A stretch of DNA of 60,026 nucleotides from JAFARZ01 sp035651595 (GCA_035651595.1 DASRFJ010000353.1:1-60026), one strand, 5' to 3'; positions 9,291 through 17,997 are shown, numbered from the stretch's first letter. Made by a program: numbers and translations. The notes: generated by a model from the sequence alone, not told the origin.

Positions 9291-9564
9291 TTGCTCTCGT
9301 CCAACCGTACCCGACGAGCGCCCCCGAAGGGGCCGTGCGCAGAGGGCGTCCGCCCTCGCTCGAAAGAGAATACCACCGGTGCGAGCGTGGTTGCGTACCC
9401 TTTCCCGCCGCCCCGGCGGGCACTGCCGACCCCTGATCGCGGTACGTCCTCTCCCATGCCATAGAGGCCCATCCGCTCGAACTTGGACATCCTGGCAGAG
9501 TCGGGGCGCGACAGTGAGCGGGGCGGATCATTGCGGACAGTTACCCCGATCCGGATTCTGCGGG

Positions 9565-9590
9565 CTTACTCCGGGCTTGCCCGGAGTAAG
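9565..9590. repeat. Perfect 12-bp hairpin
   Basis: CTTACTCCGGGC and its exact complement are separated by only TT. No T-run follows. It may be a terminator of an unseen transcript or a site for a symmetric DNA-binding protein. Confidence 0.5.
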
Positions 9591-9633
9591 CCGGCCGCCC
9601 AGTGGGCCAGCTACAGGCTCGATGGGCCTCGAT

Positions 9634-9715
9634 AACGTGGCGAATTTTCCCTTCGTGGTAACGCGACCCCCGCGCACGGGGGTCGATCCTCCACGAAGGG
9701 CAAATCGTCCACGTT
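9634..9715. repeat. 82-bp imperfect palindrome, copy A
   Basis: This starts AACGTGG and ends CCACGTT. The arms pair almost throughout: the CCCTTCGTGG box, a GACCCCCG/CGGGGGTC inner stem, and a 4-base loop. A 39-base stretch of its right half recurs exactly, inverted, in copy C (47157-47238). See findings. Confidence 0.85.
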
Positions 9716-9725
9716 GCTGACGAGA

Positions 9726-9783
9726 CTGCCGACGGGCTCCTATCCCAGACGACACTGTCGATGGGCTCCTATCCCAGTTGCCA
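9726..9783 (+). repeat. 29-base tandem duplication
   Basis: Two adjacent copies share the block GGGCTCCTATCCCAG, with matching flanks ACTGCCGAC and ACTGTCGAT. It lies between the 82-bp palindrome and the protease gene. No function is apparent. Confidence 0.6.
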
Positions 9784-10105
9784 CACACTGCACTCCAGTA
9801 ACAGGCTGCTGCCGCATCGCGGCCAGGCCAGCGGTACACCCGCCCGCATCGGGTCCGGCGATCCCGAGGTCACCGCACATCGGCGGGACCGTCGCCGGAC
9901 AAGCGCTTACGTGACTGGACGTGCCTCTGTTTGCCAGCCGGACCCTTGTTGCCTGTGTGCTCCTGATCTGTCCTGGGCGATATCAGGAACTTACTGGCGC
10001 AAGTATTGACATGTCCGGCCTAAGGCGGATGCTGACAACGGGACGGAACTCTGCCGAAGAGCACGGTCGAAGGTGATCGTTGCCGCCGGTTCCTGGGGAG
10101 TAGTG

Positions 10106-13100
10106 ATGCGTTTTCAAACTGGCGTGCGCGCATGTACGGCGGTAACCGCTGCCGGGCTTCTAGCGCTGGCCGTAAGCGGGACGGCCTCGGCCGCGGGGCC
10201 TCCCGGACCTGCCGCGGGGCCTCCCGGATCCGCCGCGGGGCCTCCCGGACCCGCCTCGGGGCCGCCTGGCCATGTCTTCGCGGGCAAGCCGTCGTCGCTG
10301 ACCGCCGCGCAGGTGGCCCAGCTCTCGGCCAACGCGACGGCCCGGTCGATCATCCTGTTCAAGAACCAGCTCAGCGGCACGCCCGCTACGCCATCGGGCA
10401 CCAGCGCGCGGATCAATGCGGCCAAGGCCGCGCAGGCTGGCGTCATGTCCGAACTCAGCCAGGTCCACGCGACGCACGTGACAAGCTTCCACGTCGTCGA
10501 CGCGGTCGCCGCGACGATCTCCAGCGCCGAAGCCACCCGGCTGGAGTCCAACCCCGCGGTCAGCGCCGTGGTCCCCGACGCGATGCGGACCTTCTCCTCG
10601 CTGGGCAACGCGGCGGATCCGGCCGTGCTGCCCGGTGTGGCCGACAGTAAAAGCCCCGCCGCCACCCAGCAGATCTGCCCGAGCAATCCGGCTCAGCCCC
10701 TGATCGAGCCCGAGGCGCGCCAGGTCATGAACGTGGACGCCGCGGACCAGATCGTGGACGGGACCGGGGTGAAGGTCGGCATCATCGCCGACGGCATCGA
10801 CCCGAACAACCCCGATCTGATCAGGGCGAACGGCCAGCACGTCATCTTCGACTATGAGGACTTCAGCGGGTTCGGCGTCGGCGCGCCGACCGACGGCCGG
10901 GAGTCATTCCTCGACGCGGGCACGATCGCCTCGCAGGCCAACCAGACCTATGACCTGTCGGGCTTCGTCAACCCGGCGCACCCGCTGCCGGCCGGCTGCA
11001 ACATCAAGATCGAGGGCGTCGCGCCCGGCGCTAGCCTCGCGGTGCTGAACGTGGCCGGCAGCAGCCCCGCGTTCTTCGACTCGCAGATCATCCAAGCGAT
11101 CGAGTGGGCCGTCCTGCACGACCACGTCAACGTGCTCAACGAGTCCATCGGCGGCAACCCGGTCCCGAACACCCAGAACGACCCGGTGGCCCTGGCCGAT
11201 CAGGCCGCGGTGGCCGCGGGCGTAACGGTCGTGGCCAGCTCCGGTGACGCCGGCCCGTTCAACAACATCGGCTCCCCGGCCACCACGCCCGGCGTGATCG
11301 CGGTCGGCGGAACCACGACCTACCGGGTCTACCGCCAGACCACCAGGTATGGCACGCAGCTCTCGCCCGGCGGCTGGGAGGACAACAACATCACGGCGCT
11401 GAGCTCGGACGGCATCACCGAGTTCAACCCGCACACCGTCGACGTGGTTGCCCCCGGTGACCGCGGCTGGTCGCTGTGCAGCAGCAACACCGCGGCGTTC
11501 TTCGGCTGCGCCGACATCGACCACGGCACCAACCCGCCGCCGATCTGGGCGGCCGGCGGCACCAGCGCGTCGGCTCCGGAGACATCGGGAACCGCGGCAC
11601 TGGTCATCGAGGCTTACGCCAAGACCCACCACGGCAGCCTGCCCGCTCCGGCCCTGGTCCAGCGGATCATCGACAGCACCGCCACCGACCTCGGCGCACC
11701 CGCCGACCATCAGGGCGCCGGCCTGGTCAACACGCTCAAGGCCGTCCAGCTCGCCGAGTCCGTCAGCGGCGGCACCGCGACGGGCAGCACGCTGCTGGCC
11801 AGCAAGACAAGCCTGAACACGACCGTGAATGCCGGTCAGGCCGCCTCGTTCAGCATCAGCGTCACCAACGAGGGCACCGGCGCACAGCAGGTCACCCCGA
11901 GCGTCTCGGGTAACGCGACCGCGCTGTCCAGCGACACCGGTTCCGTCACCCTGAGCTCCTCGAGCCCGACCTACATCGACGGCGAGGGTCGCACCGACTT
12001 CTACGCCACCCACACGTTCAGCGTCCCGGCCGGGGCGAGCAACCTGAACGGGAACATCACCTGGAACGACCAGTCCATCGGCGGCGTCGCGTTTGAGACG
12101 CTGTTCGATCCACAGGGCAATGTGGCCGCCTACTCGCTCATCGGCGCCAACCAGAGCGGGTTCGGGCACGTTGAGGTGCGCAACCCGATGGCGGGCACCT
12201 GGACAGCGGTGATCTTCACGGTCAGCAACGCACCGTACTTCGGTCCGGTCCAGTTCTCCTACTCAGCCGTGCGGAACCACTCGGCCGGCACGGTCTCGCC
12301 GGCCTCGCTGACCCTCGCGCCTGGACAGTCCGGCACGTTCCAGGTGACGGTCACCGCCGGCCCGGCCGGCGACAACGCGCTGAGCCTGCACTTGGGCACG
12401 GGCAGTGCGACAGATGGCAGCATCCCGATAGTGGTACGTTCGCTCGTTCCGCTATCTGCCAGCGGCGGCAGCTTCACCGGCACCCTGACCGGCGGCGGCA
12501 ATTCGTTCAACGCCGGCCAGGAGTTCACCTACCAGTTCAACGTTCCCGCCGGGAAGCCGTCGCTGAACCTCGGCGTCAACCTCGCCGACGCCAACTATGG
12601 CCTGGAAGGTTTCCTGGTCGACCCGAACGGCGAGCCGCTCGACGCGCAGACGACCGCCAACGACAACCTCGCGCCAGGCCAGACGATGCAGTTCTTCCAC
12701 GGTTCCCCGGCTTCGGGCCGGTGGACCGTGGTGCTGCTCGTCGCGCTGCCCGTCGACGGCGCGCACCTGACCGAGCCGTTCACCGGCTCGATCTCATTCA
12801 CCGCGCCGTCGGTGACCGGCAGCGGAATACCGAGCTCGGCCAGCACCGTGCTGCCCGCGGGGCAGCCGGTCACGGCGACCATCACGGTCACCAACACCGG
12901 CAACATCAGCAAGGATTTCTTCGCTGACCCGCGGCTGAACGGCAAGGTCCCGCAGGAACTGCTCGGCGGCGACGTGAACGGCGTCACGCTGCCGCTGTCC
13001 CTGGCCGCCCAGCCGAACTGGCTCGTGCCCACCAACACCAACGCCCTGGCGGTGGCCGCTCAGGGGACAGTGCCGATCACGATGGTCGTCCAGTGGGCCT

Positions 13101-13510
13101 TCGGCGATCCGAACGCTCTCGGTATATCGGTGGGCAACGACTCGGCCGCCGCGGTGGTGGCGCCCGAGGTCGCGCCCGGTTTCTTCTTCGCCCTGCCGGA
13201 AGCCACCGGGCCGTTCCCGGCCGGCACCACCGGCACCGTCAACCTGGCCGCGGTCGCGAACACCAACCCGTTCGACTCGGCCATCACCTCCACCTCTGGC
13301 GACGCGTGGGCGCAGAGCGTCAACGCGAGTGCCCCGTACTCGCCGATAACCCTCGCTCCCGGCCAGTCGGGCACGATCACGCTCACCATCACCCCGAACG
13401 CGCCGAAGGGCACCGTGGTCAGCGGGTTCATCGGCGTCGACACCCTCAACCTCGCCACCGTCGCCGGTGACGAGCTCGTCAATATCCCTTACACCTACAC
13501 AGTCGGCTAA
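10106..13510 (+). CDS. Large secreted subtilase-fold protease with sedolisin-like catalytic residues
   Basis: A protein of 1134 residues. A signal peptide (about 1-30) is followed by four AAGPPG-type repeats (about 31-55), an inhibitor-I9-like prodomain ending near residue 165, and the catalytic domain (about 200-555). ATG 10106 has GGGGAG upstream. Segments GVKVGIIADGID, EGVAPGASLAVLNV, PGVIAVGG and AAGGTSASAPETSGTAAL place it in the subtilase superfamily. Where subtilisins have HGTHVAGT, this protein reads ESFLDAGT, giving E266 and D270. The oxyanion position is D381 (SSGD) and the nucleophile S487 (GGTSAS), so the set is Glu-Asp-Asp-Ser as in sedolisins (S53). Residues 560-1134 are repeated beta-sandwich domains. 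It is probably secreted and degrades extracellular protein. Confidence 0.85.
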   Translation: MRFQTGVRACTAVTAAGLLALAVSGTASAAGPPGPAAGPPGSAAGPPGPASGPPGHVFAGKPSSLTAAQVAQLSANATARSIILFKNQLSGTPATPSGTSARINAAKAAQAGVMSELSQVHATHVTSFHVVDAVAATISSAEATRLESNPAVSAVVPDAMRTFSSLGNAADPAVLPGVADSKSPAATQQICPSNPAQPLIEPEARQVMNVDAADQIVDGTGVKVGIIADGIDPNNPDLIRANGQHVIFDYEDFSGFGVGAPTDGRESFLDAGTIASQANQTYDLSGFVNPAHPLPAGCNIKIEGVAPGASLAVLNVAGSSPAFFDSQIIQAIEWAVLHDHVNVLNESIGGNPVPNTQNDPVALADQAAVAAGVTVVASSGDAGPFNNIGSPATTPGVIAVGGTTTYRVYRQTTRYGTQLSPGGWEDNNITALSSDGITEFNPHTVDVVAPGDRGWSLCSSNTAAFFGCADIDHGTNPPPIWAAGGTSASAPETSGTAALVIEAYAKTHHGSLPAPALVQRIIDSTATDLGAPADHQGAGLVNTLKAVQLAESVSGGTATGSTLLASKTSLNTTVNAGQAASFSISVTNEGTGAQQVTPSVSGNATALSSDTGSVTLSSSSPTYIDGEGRTDFYATHTFSVPAGASNLNGNITWNDQSIGGVAFETLFDPQGNVAAYSLIGANQSGFGHVEVRNPMAGTWTAVIFTVSNAPYFGPVQFSYSAVRNHSAGTVSPASLTLAPGQSGTFQVTVTAGPAGDNALSLHLGTGSATDGSIPIVVRSLVPLSASGGSFTGTLTGGGNSFNAGQEFTYQFNVPAGKPSLNLGVNLADANYGLEGFLVDPNGEPLDAQTTANDNLAPGQTMQFFHGSPASGRWTVVLLVALPVDGAHLTEPFTGSISFTAPSVTGSGIPSSASTVLPAGQPVTATITVTNTGNISKDFFADPRLNGKVPQELLGGDVNGVTLPLSLAAQPNWLVPTNTNALAVAAQGTVPITMVVQWAFGDPNALGISVGNDSAAAVVAPEVAPGFFFALPEATGPFPAGTTGTVNLAAVANTNPFDSAITSTSGDAWAQSVNASAPYSPITLAPGQSGTITLTITPNAPKGTVVSGFIGVDTLNLATVAGDELVNIPYTYTVG

Positions 13511-13521
13511 CCGGCGACCCT

Positions 13522-13550
13522 GCCCGGTTCCGGCATTGCCGGGACCGGGC
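13522..13550 (+). terminator. Hairpin after the protease gene
   Basis: A 13-bp stem (13522-13534 with 13538-13550, one G-T pair) and a 3-base loop lie 12 bases after the protease stop. It is the expected position for a terminator, although no T-run follows. Confidence 0.65.
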
Positions 13551-13572
13551 GGGTGGGGTTAGCGTCCGAGGT

Positions 13573-14130
13573 GTGGGAGGGGTGGACACATTGCTCGCGG
13601 CGCGGCTGGCTGCTGGTGATGACCATGCCCTGGCTGAGGTTTTCGACCGGTTCGGACAGGCGGTGTACGGCGCCGCCCTGGGCGTAACCTGCGACGCCGC
13701 GGCCGCGCAAGACGTTGCACAGGATGTGTTTGTCGAGCTGTGGAGCCATCCTGACCGGTTTGATCCGGCCGCCGGGTCACTGCGTACCTACCTTGTCGTG
13801 GCGGCCAGGCACCGGGCGGTGGATCTGGTGCGCAGCGAGCTTCGCCGCATTGCCCGCCAGTTGCGGCACAGCCGGCTGGCCGCACAGCCGCGCCCGGAGA
13901 CTCCTGGCGAGCAGGTCGTGGCGGCCGAGATGGCCAGCCTGGTCCGGGCCGTCCAGCTGCTCCCCGCTGGCCAGCGCCAGGTGGTCGAACTCGCTTACTT
14001 CCAGGGGCTGACGTACCGGGAGGTCGCGCTCGCCGCCGGCATCCCCGAAGGAACCGCCAAGTCGCGGCTGCGGCTGGCGCTTGCCAAGCTGGAATCGGTG
14101 CTCGACCGGCAACTGCTGGAGCTGTCGTGA
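13573..14130 (+). CDS. ECF RNA polymerase sigma factor
   Basis: A 185-residue sigma-70 family ECF factor. Region 2 spans about residues 15-85 (AALGVTCDAAAAQDVAQDVF, then SLRTYLVVAARHRAVDLVR). Region 4 spans about 125-180 (LPAGQRQVVELAYFQGLTY, then EVALAAGIPEGTAKSRL). It directs RNA polymerase to a specific regulon. The start is GTG 13573; GTG 13582 is an alternative. Its stop overlaps the next gene's GTG (GTGA), so the two are translationally coupled. In that position one usually finds an anti-sigma factor. Confidence 0.9.
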   Translation: MGGVDTLLAARLAAGDDHALAEVFDRFGQAVYGAALGVTCDAAAAQDVAQDVFVELWSHPDRFDPAAGSLRTYLVVAARHRAVDLVRSELRRIARQLRHSRLAAQPRPETPGEQVVAAEMASLVRAVQLLPAGQRQVVELAYFQGLTYREVALAAGIPEGTAKSRLRLALAKLESVLDRQLLELS

Positions 14131-14996
14131 CGGGCGGCGAGCTGGATTCCGCCGCGCTGGCGCTGCCCGCTGGGCTGCGCGATCGGGTGCTTGCGGCTTC
14201 CTGGCGAGCGCGTCCGGCAGGCCAGGTGGTCCCGGCGATCCCGGCGATCACCGCGACCGAGGCATTCAGCCGGGCCGCCCATGCCTTCCACGAGTTGCTG
14301 TGCGCGCTGAGCGACGACGACTGGCGGCTCCCGGCACTGCGGGACCTGGACGTGCAGGGCCTGGTTGGACACCTGATCGGCGTCGAAGACGACGTGCAGC
14401 GCTGCCTGGCCGGTGACCCGCGGGTAGGCGAGGCCGATCACATCGAGTCGACGCGGGCGGCCGCGGTCCGGCAGGCCGGTCGTCGCCCTACCGGGACTCG
14501 CGCCGAATGGCATGCGGCCGTGACGCGCACTGTCGCCCTGGCCAGCGCCCGGGGCAACTTGGACGCGCTGGTCATGCTGCATGGCATGCGGCTGCCCGTG
14601 CGGTCGCTGCTGGTAGCGCGTGCATTCGAAGTGTGGGCGCACGACAACGACATCCGCGCGGCGGCCGGGTTGCCTCCCGCGGTACCTGATCCCGCGGTGC
14701 TGCGGCTGATGGCCGATCTGGCCGCGGAACTCCTGCCGGGCGCCGCGGTCCGGGCCGGGCTGCCGCGGCCCGCCCGGGTCCATCTGGTGCTGACCGGACC
14801 GGGCGGCGGCACCTGGGATCTCCTGATCGGCGACGAGGCCGGCCGACTTCCAGTAAGCATCGTCGCTGACGTGATCGGGTTCTGCCGGCTGGCCGCCGGC
14901 CGCGCCGCCCCGGCCGACCTCAGCATGGATACCAGCGGCGATCCCGGGCTGGCCGCCGCGATCGTGGCCGCTGTGCCGTCACTCGCGCTGGATTAG
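14127..14996 (+). CDS. DinB/maleylpyruvate isomerase N-terminal domain protein
   Basis: A 289-residue protein resembling the mycothiol-dependent maleylpyruvate isomerase N-terminal (DinB-like, four-helix, metal-binding) family. The metal-ligand regions are visible: LVGHLIGVEDDVQ in helix 2 and ARAFEVWAHDNDIR in helix 4. The C-terminal part is an SCP/MDMPI_C-like sheet (RVHLVLTGPGGGTWDLLIG). Translational coupling to an ECF sigma factor suggests that it modulates that factor, taking the place of a normal anti-sigma factor; this is inference. An enzymatic role with mycothiol is the alternative. Confidence 0.8.
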   Translation: MTGGELDSAALALPAGLRDRVLAASWRARPAGQVVPAIPAITATEAFSRAAHAFHELLCALSDDDWRLPALRDLDVQGLVGHLIGVEDDVQRCLAGDPRVGEADHIESTRAAAVRQAGRRPTGTRAEWHAAVTRTVALASARGNLDALVMLHGMRLPVRSLLVARAFEVWAHDNDIRAAAGLPPAVPDPAVLRLMADLAAELLPGAAVRAGLPRPARVHLVLTGPGGGTWDLLIGDEAGRLPVSIVADVIGFCRLAAGRAAPADLSMDTSGDPGLAAAIVAAVPSLALD

Positions 14997-15107
14997 CCGA
15001 ACGACGGGATCTGGCAGTCCCGAGTGATCCGGCGGGCACCCCGGTGACGTATCCCTGCCGGAATCGCGCGCAGCCGAGCGCGCGGAATTCAGGGGAGGAC
15101 CAGGAAT

Positions 15108-15410
15108 ATGAGCGTGCTGATCATCGGGAAAATCTCCGGGGACACCGGCAAGTTCCGTCAGGCTCTCGTCGAACGCGCCACCGAGTTCACGAAGATCGCC
15201 GACATGGCCCGGACGCAGGGCGCGATCCACCACCGCTTCGGGATCGGCGACGGCGTGGTCGTCATCGTCGACGAGTGGGAGACCGCCGAGCAGTTCCAGC
15301 AGTTCTTCGCGGACCCTGCCCTCCAGGGGTTCATCGGCTCGGTAGGCGGCGCGCCGACGCCACCGGAACTCACGATCGTCGAGGCAATCGCCTCACCGGA
15401 CCAGTTCTAG
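15108..15410 (+). CDS. ABM-like dimeric alpha/beta barrel protein
   Basis: A 100-residue protein with the beta-alpha-beta pattern of antibiotic-biosynthesis-monooxygenase-like domains: MSVLIIGKISGD, a helix, HHRFGIGDGVVVIVDEW, and ETAEQFQQFFADPALQ. Members are small cofactor-less monooxygenases or ligand-binding proteins; no specific substrate can be assigned. AGGGGAGGA precedes ATG 15108. It is monocistronic. Confidence 0.7.
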   Translation: MSVLIIGKISGDTGKFRQALVERATEFTKIADMARTQGAIHHRFGIGDGVVVIVDEWETAEQFQQFFADPALQGFIGSVGGAPTPPELTIVEAIASPDQF

Positions 15411-15701
15411 CAGCTCAAGCCGACTCGACGCCGATTCCGTAGGACAAAGGACCGCAGCGTGCCGCGAGTTTGCCGTAGACCGGCGCCCTGGCTGCCGGCG
15501 GCCTGCCGGGTTGCGTTCTAGTGACGGGCGGGGCTGGTGTGCGACATGTGCCCGCCGGTACGCGAGTGTGGCTGCGGCTCCCGCATGAACGTGGAACTCT
15601 GCCCCTTCGTGGTAGTCCGGCCCCCATGCCCGGGGGCCGGACTACCACGAAGGGATAATCCGGCACGTTGTCCCGGCGCAACCGGCCGCCGAGCCCGCTT
15701 C
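15411..15701. other. Intergenic region carrying palindrome copy B
   Basis: About 290 bases between the ABM-like gene and the convergent transporter. Apart from the 82-bp palindrome I see nothing. Confidence 0.6.
15588..15669. repeat. 82-bp imperfect palindrome, copy B
   Basis: This has the same length, ends (AACGTGG ... GCACGTT) and CCCTTCGTGG box as copies A and C. The inner stem has a different sequence (GTAGTCCGGCCCCC with GGGGGCCGGACTAC) yet is still perfectly paired. The compensating changes indicate selection for the hairpin. Confidence 0.85.
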
Positions 15702-16739
15702 TCAGGGCCCCTGCACCTCCTCGGTAACAGCAGGTGGGTGTGTGGCGCCAGCCGGCGGGCCACCATGGTTACCGCCGCGCCGGTAGCTTCTGGCCCTGGC
15801 CCCTGGCTCATCAAGCCGCTTCAGTGCTGGTCGCGGATGCAGCATGATGAGGGCGACGCCGACGCTGATGGCGCCAGCGGCCAGCCAGGTAAGCGCGCTG
15901 ATCTGCTCGCCGAGCAGCCACCAGCCCAGGATGACGGCGACGAGCGGGCTGACGAACGCATAGGTGCCCGCGAGCTGGCTGGATGCGTGGTGGAGCAGCC
16001 ATTCGTAGGTGCTATAGCCCAGCAGGCTGCCGAAGACGATGAGATATCCCAGCGCCAGGCCGGAGGCTGAGACGAGCGAGGCGCCGCTAATGCGGCCGAA
16101 CTCTCCGCTGGTGGCGCCGATCAGGCACAGTGCCACGCCTGCGCAGGTCATCTCCGCGCCGCTGGCGAGCAGCGGCTGGGCGGGGTGCGGAGCTCGCTTC
16201 GCGTAGACAGACCCACAGCCCCACGCCAGCGCGCCGCCGAGCGCGACGCCCGAGGCAAGCAGGTTCGGAGGTCTGCCGGTGAACGGGTTGATGAGCACCC
16301 CGACCCCGGCCACGCCCAGGATCATTCCGCCGGCGGTGCGGATCGTAATGCGCTCGCGGTCCGCGACCCGGCTGGCGATGATCATCCAGACGGGAATGCT
16401 GGCCAGCAGCAGCGCGGCGGTCCCAGCCCCGACCTTCTGCTCTGCCCACGTTGCTCCGCCCGTGCCCGCGGCGGGCAGCGCGAGGCCCAGGATGGCGCTG
16501 GCGCGCCACTCGCGGCGAGTCAGATTCCGCCATCCCGCCTCAGGGTGCCGGTGGCGCTGCCACTGGCACCACCCGTACAGCAGGAGACCAGCGATCAGGA
16601 ACCGCACACCGCTCAACGTCAGAGGCGGCAGACCGCGAACAGCAACGCGCATCGCGACGAACGTTGAGCCCCAGGTGACATAGACGACCGCCAGCGCGGC
16701 CGCGACGCTGCCACGCGGTCGGCCCGGGGTCGCTGGCAT
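15702..16739 (-). CDS. EamA/DMT family transporter
   Basis: A 345-residue drug/metabolite transporter with ten predicted membrane segments in two EamA repeats. The first begins AALAVVYVTWGSTFVAMRVAV; the second contains GTYAFVSPLVAVILGWWLLGE, which is strongly characteristic (YedA-like). It likely exports an amino acid or related metabolite. ATG 16739 is the first good start. The C-terminal 35 residues are a polar tail rich in Arg, Gly and Pro. It is monocistronic and convergent with the ABM-like gene. Confidence 0.88.
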   Translation of the reverse strand: MPATPGRPRGSVAAALAVVYVTWGSTFVAMRVAVRGLPPLTLSGVRFLIAGLLLYGWCQWQRHRHPEAGWRNLTRREWRASAILGLALPAAGTGGATWAEQKVGAGTAALLLASIPVWMIIASRVADRERITIRTAGGMILGVAGVGVLINPFTGRPPNLLASGVALGGALAWGCGSVYAKRAPHPAQPLLASGAEMTCAGVALCLIGATSGEFGRISGASLVSASGLALGYLIVFGSLLGYSTYEWLLHHASSQLAGTYAFVSPLVAVILGWWLLGEQISALTWLAAGAISVGVALIMLHPRPALKRLDEPGARARSYRRGGNHGGPPAGATHPPAVTEEVQGP

Positions 16740-16873
16740 GCCGGAGCTACCTCCTCGATCGTGAGTGCAGTTCGCTTAGCCTCCCGTGCCGCGCGGCCGC
16801 CACTGAGTAGCAGGCTGTCAGCCGGAGGTGCCTCAGCTGGGGCCACCCGGACGGGCGCAGCGCAGACGGCGAG

Positions 16874-17503
16874 TCACGCGCCGGCGACGTTGACTTCGGT
16901 CTTGGCGAGTGTGGCGTCTTCGGCGATGTCGAGCAGCGCCGCCGCCGCGTCTGCGCGGGTTATCGGTGACGTCTTGCGGAACAGCTCGTGGCTGATCCGG
17001 AAGCTGCCGACACCCGGCTTGTTGGTGAGGCGAGTGAGGTACGCGATTGTCCAGTCCAGGTTGCTGGCGCGGACGGTCTGGGCCATCGCCGCGGAGTCGG
17101 CGTAGGCGGTGGCCAGGAACCAGCGCAGCAGCGCGATCGGGACACGCGGCTTGTCGGCCACGATCGGGTATGCGCTGGTGACGACGAGTCGGCGGACGCC
17201 CAGGTCGGTCATTTGCCCGATGATCTGGCTGACTACTTCGGCGGCCTGGTGGGGGCCGTTGCGGGAGCTGGCGGCGATGATGGCGATCACCGCGTCCGCT
17301 CCGGTGATCGCTTCGCGCACCGCGGCCGGATCCCGTCCGTCACCGTGCACGACAGCTGCGGGTGCCAGCGGTGTGCCCGGCTGCGGGTTGGTCAGCGCGT
17401 CGGGGCGGCGGGTGAAGGCGGTGATCTCGTGGCCGCGGCGCAGGCCCTCGCTGAGGACATGACTGCCGGTGCGGCCGGTGGAGCCGAAGACCGTGATTTT
17501 CAT
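16874..17503 (-). CDS. NAD(P)-binding protein (atypical SDR, NmrA/BVR-B-like)
   Basis: A 209-residue Rossmann protein. It opens with the dinucleotide-binding motif MKITVFGSTGRTGSHV, has the D-G-R-D acidic loop (VVHGDGRDPAAV), GADAVIAIIAASS and RRLVVTSAYPI. These features fit the atypical short-chain dehydrogenases related to NmrA and biliverdin reductase B. It may be a redox-sensing regulator or a small reductase. AAAGGA is upstream of ATG 17503. The downstream neighbour on the other side is the PadR stump, whose intact ancestor may have regulated this gene. Confidence 0.82.
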   Translation of the reverse strand: MKITVFGSTGRTGSHVLSEGLRRGHEITAFTRRPDALTNPQPGTPLAPAAVVHGDGRDPAAVREAITGADAVIAIIAASSRNGPHQAAEVVSQIIGQMTDLGVRRLVVTSAYPIVADKPRVPIALLRWFLATAYADSAAMAQTVRASNLDWTIAYLTRLTNKPGVGSFRISHELFRKTSPITRADAAAALLDIAEDATLAKTEVNVAGA

Positions 17504-17536
17504 CTGATCCTTTCTCAGGGCATCTATCAGCAGATC

Positions 17537-17910
17537 TCACGTCGCCCTCTCGTTTCCTGGTCCGCGCTGGCCGAGCGGCGACCGCCATACCGGCTCGTCA
17601 CCGCCCGCATAGACCTCGTGCCACCACTGCACCCCGTCGAGAGCGCCAGAGGCGATGTCACCGATCAGCGTGCGCACGTAACCGAGCTCGGCTTCCCGGA
17701 GCACCGCGCCGAACTCCGCCTCGACCCACAGCAGCCTCGGCAGCCCCTGCTTTTCCAGCAGCTCCCTCACGGCCCTGGCCTGCGCGAGCTCAGTCTCGAG
17801 GCGCTGGGCACGCTCTTCCAGGAGCGCCGCCACGTCATCAGGCGGAAGAGCGGGCAGGAACGACAGCGCGGCCTGGAAAGCTGGGTAGTCACGAGCACTT
17901 ACGCACCGTC
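17537..17910 (-). pseudogene. PadR-family regulator, C-terminal stump
   Basis: The frame reads ARDYPAFQAALSFLPALPPD, then DVAALLEERAQRLETELAQA, GLPRLLWVEAEFGAVL and EAELGYVRTLI. This is the C-terminal dimerisation helix region of PadR-type regulators. The N-terminal winged-helix domain is missing: upstream of about 17910 the frame runs into unrelated sequence beside the island's left repeat. The likely cause is insertion of the element or a later deletion. No good start codon remains for a full protein. Confidence 0.65.
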
Positions 17911-17952
17911 GGGTTCGCAGAAAACGAATCGGCGCCGCGCCGGACGCTTCGT

Positions 17953-17974
17953 CTGATGACGAGCTGATGACAAA
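17953..17974 (+). repeat. Left direct repeat of the island (attL candidate)
   Basis: A 22-base sequence beginning CTGATGACGAGC recurs exactly at 43583-43604 in the same orientation. After one mismatch, both continue with GATC. It lies 24 bases upstream of the integrase start. It contains two TGATGAC units. Confidence 0.7.
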
Positions 17975-17997
17975 CGATCATGGGAGGCGTTCAGCAG

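Larger units (their letters stand above)
9291..10105. other. Intergenic region with repeats
   Basis: About 815 bases without a gene. It contains a perfect 12-bp hairpin (9565-9590), one copy of the 82-bp palindrome family (9634-9715), a 29-base tandem duplication (about 9726-9783) and, just before the protease, a TTGACA hexamer at 10005-10010 without a convincing -10 partner. Confidence 0.6.

Noticed and set aside
8876..9436. A 186-codon frame across the tRNA genes
   Set aside because: It merely translates tRNA-Phe and tRNA-Asp in antisense; the cloverleaf structures explain the sequence.
10005..10010. TTGACA as the promoter of the protease gene
   Set aside because: No acceptable -10 hexamer lies 16-18 bases downstream, so I do not call a promoter.
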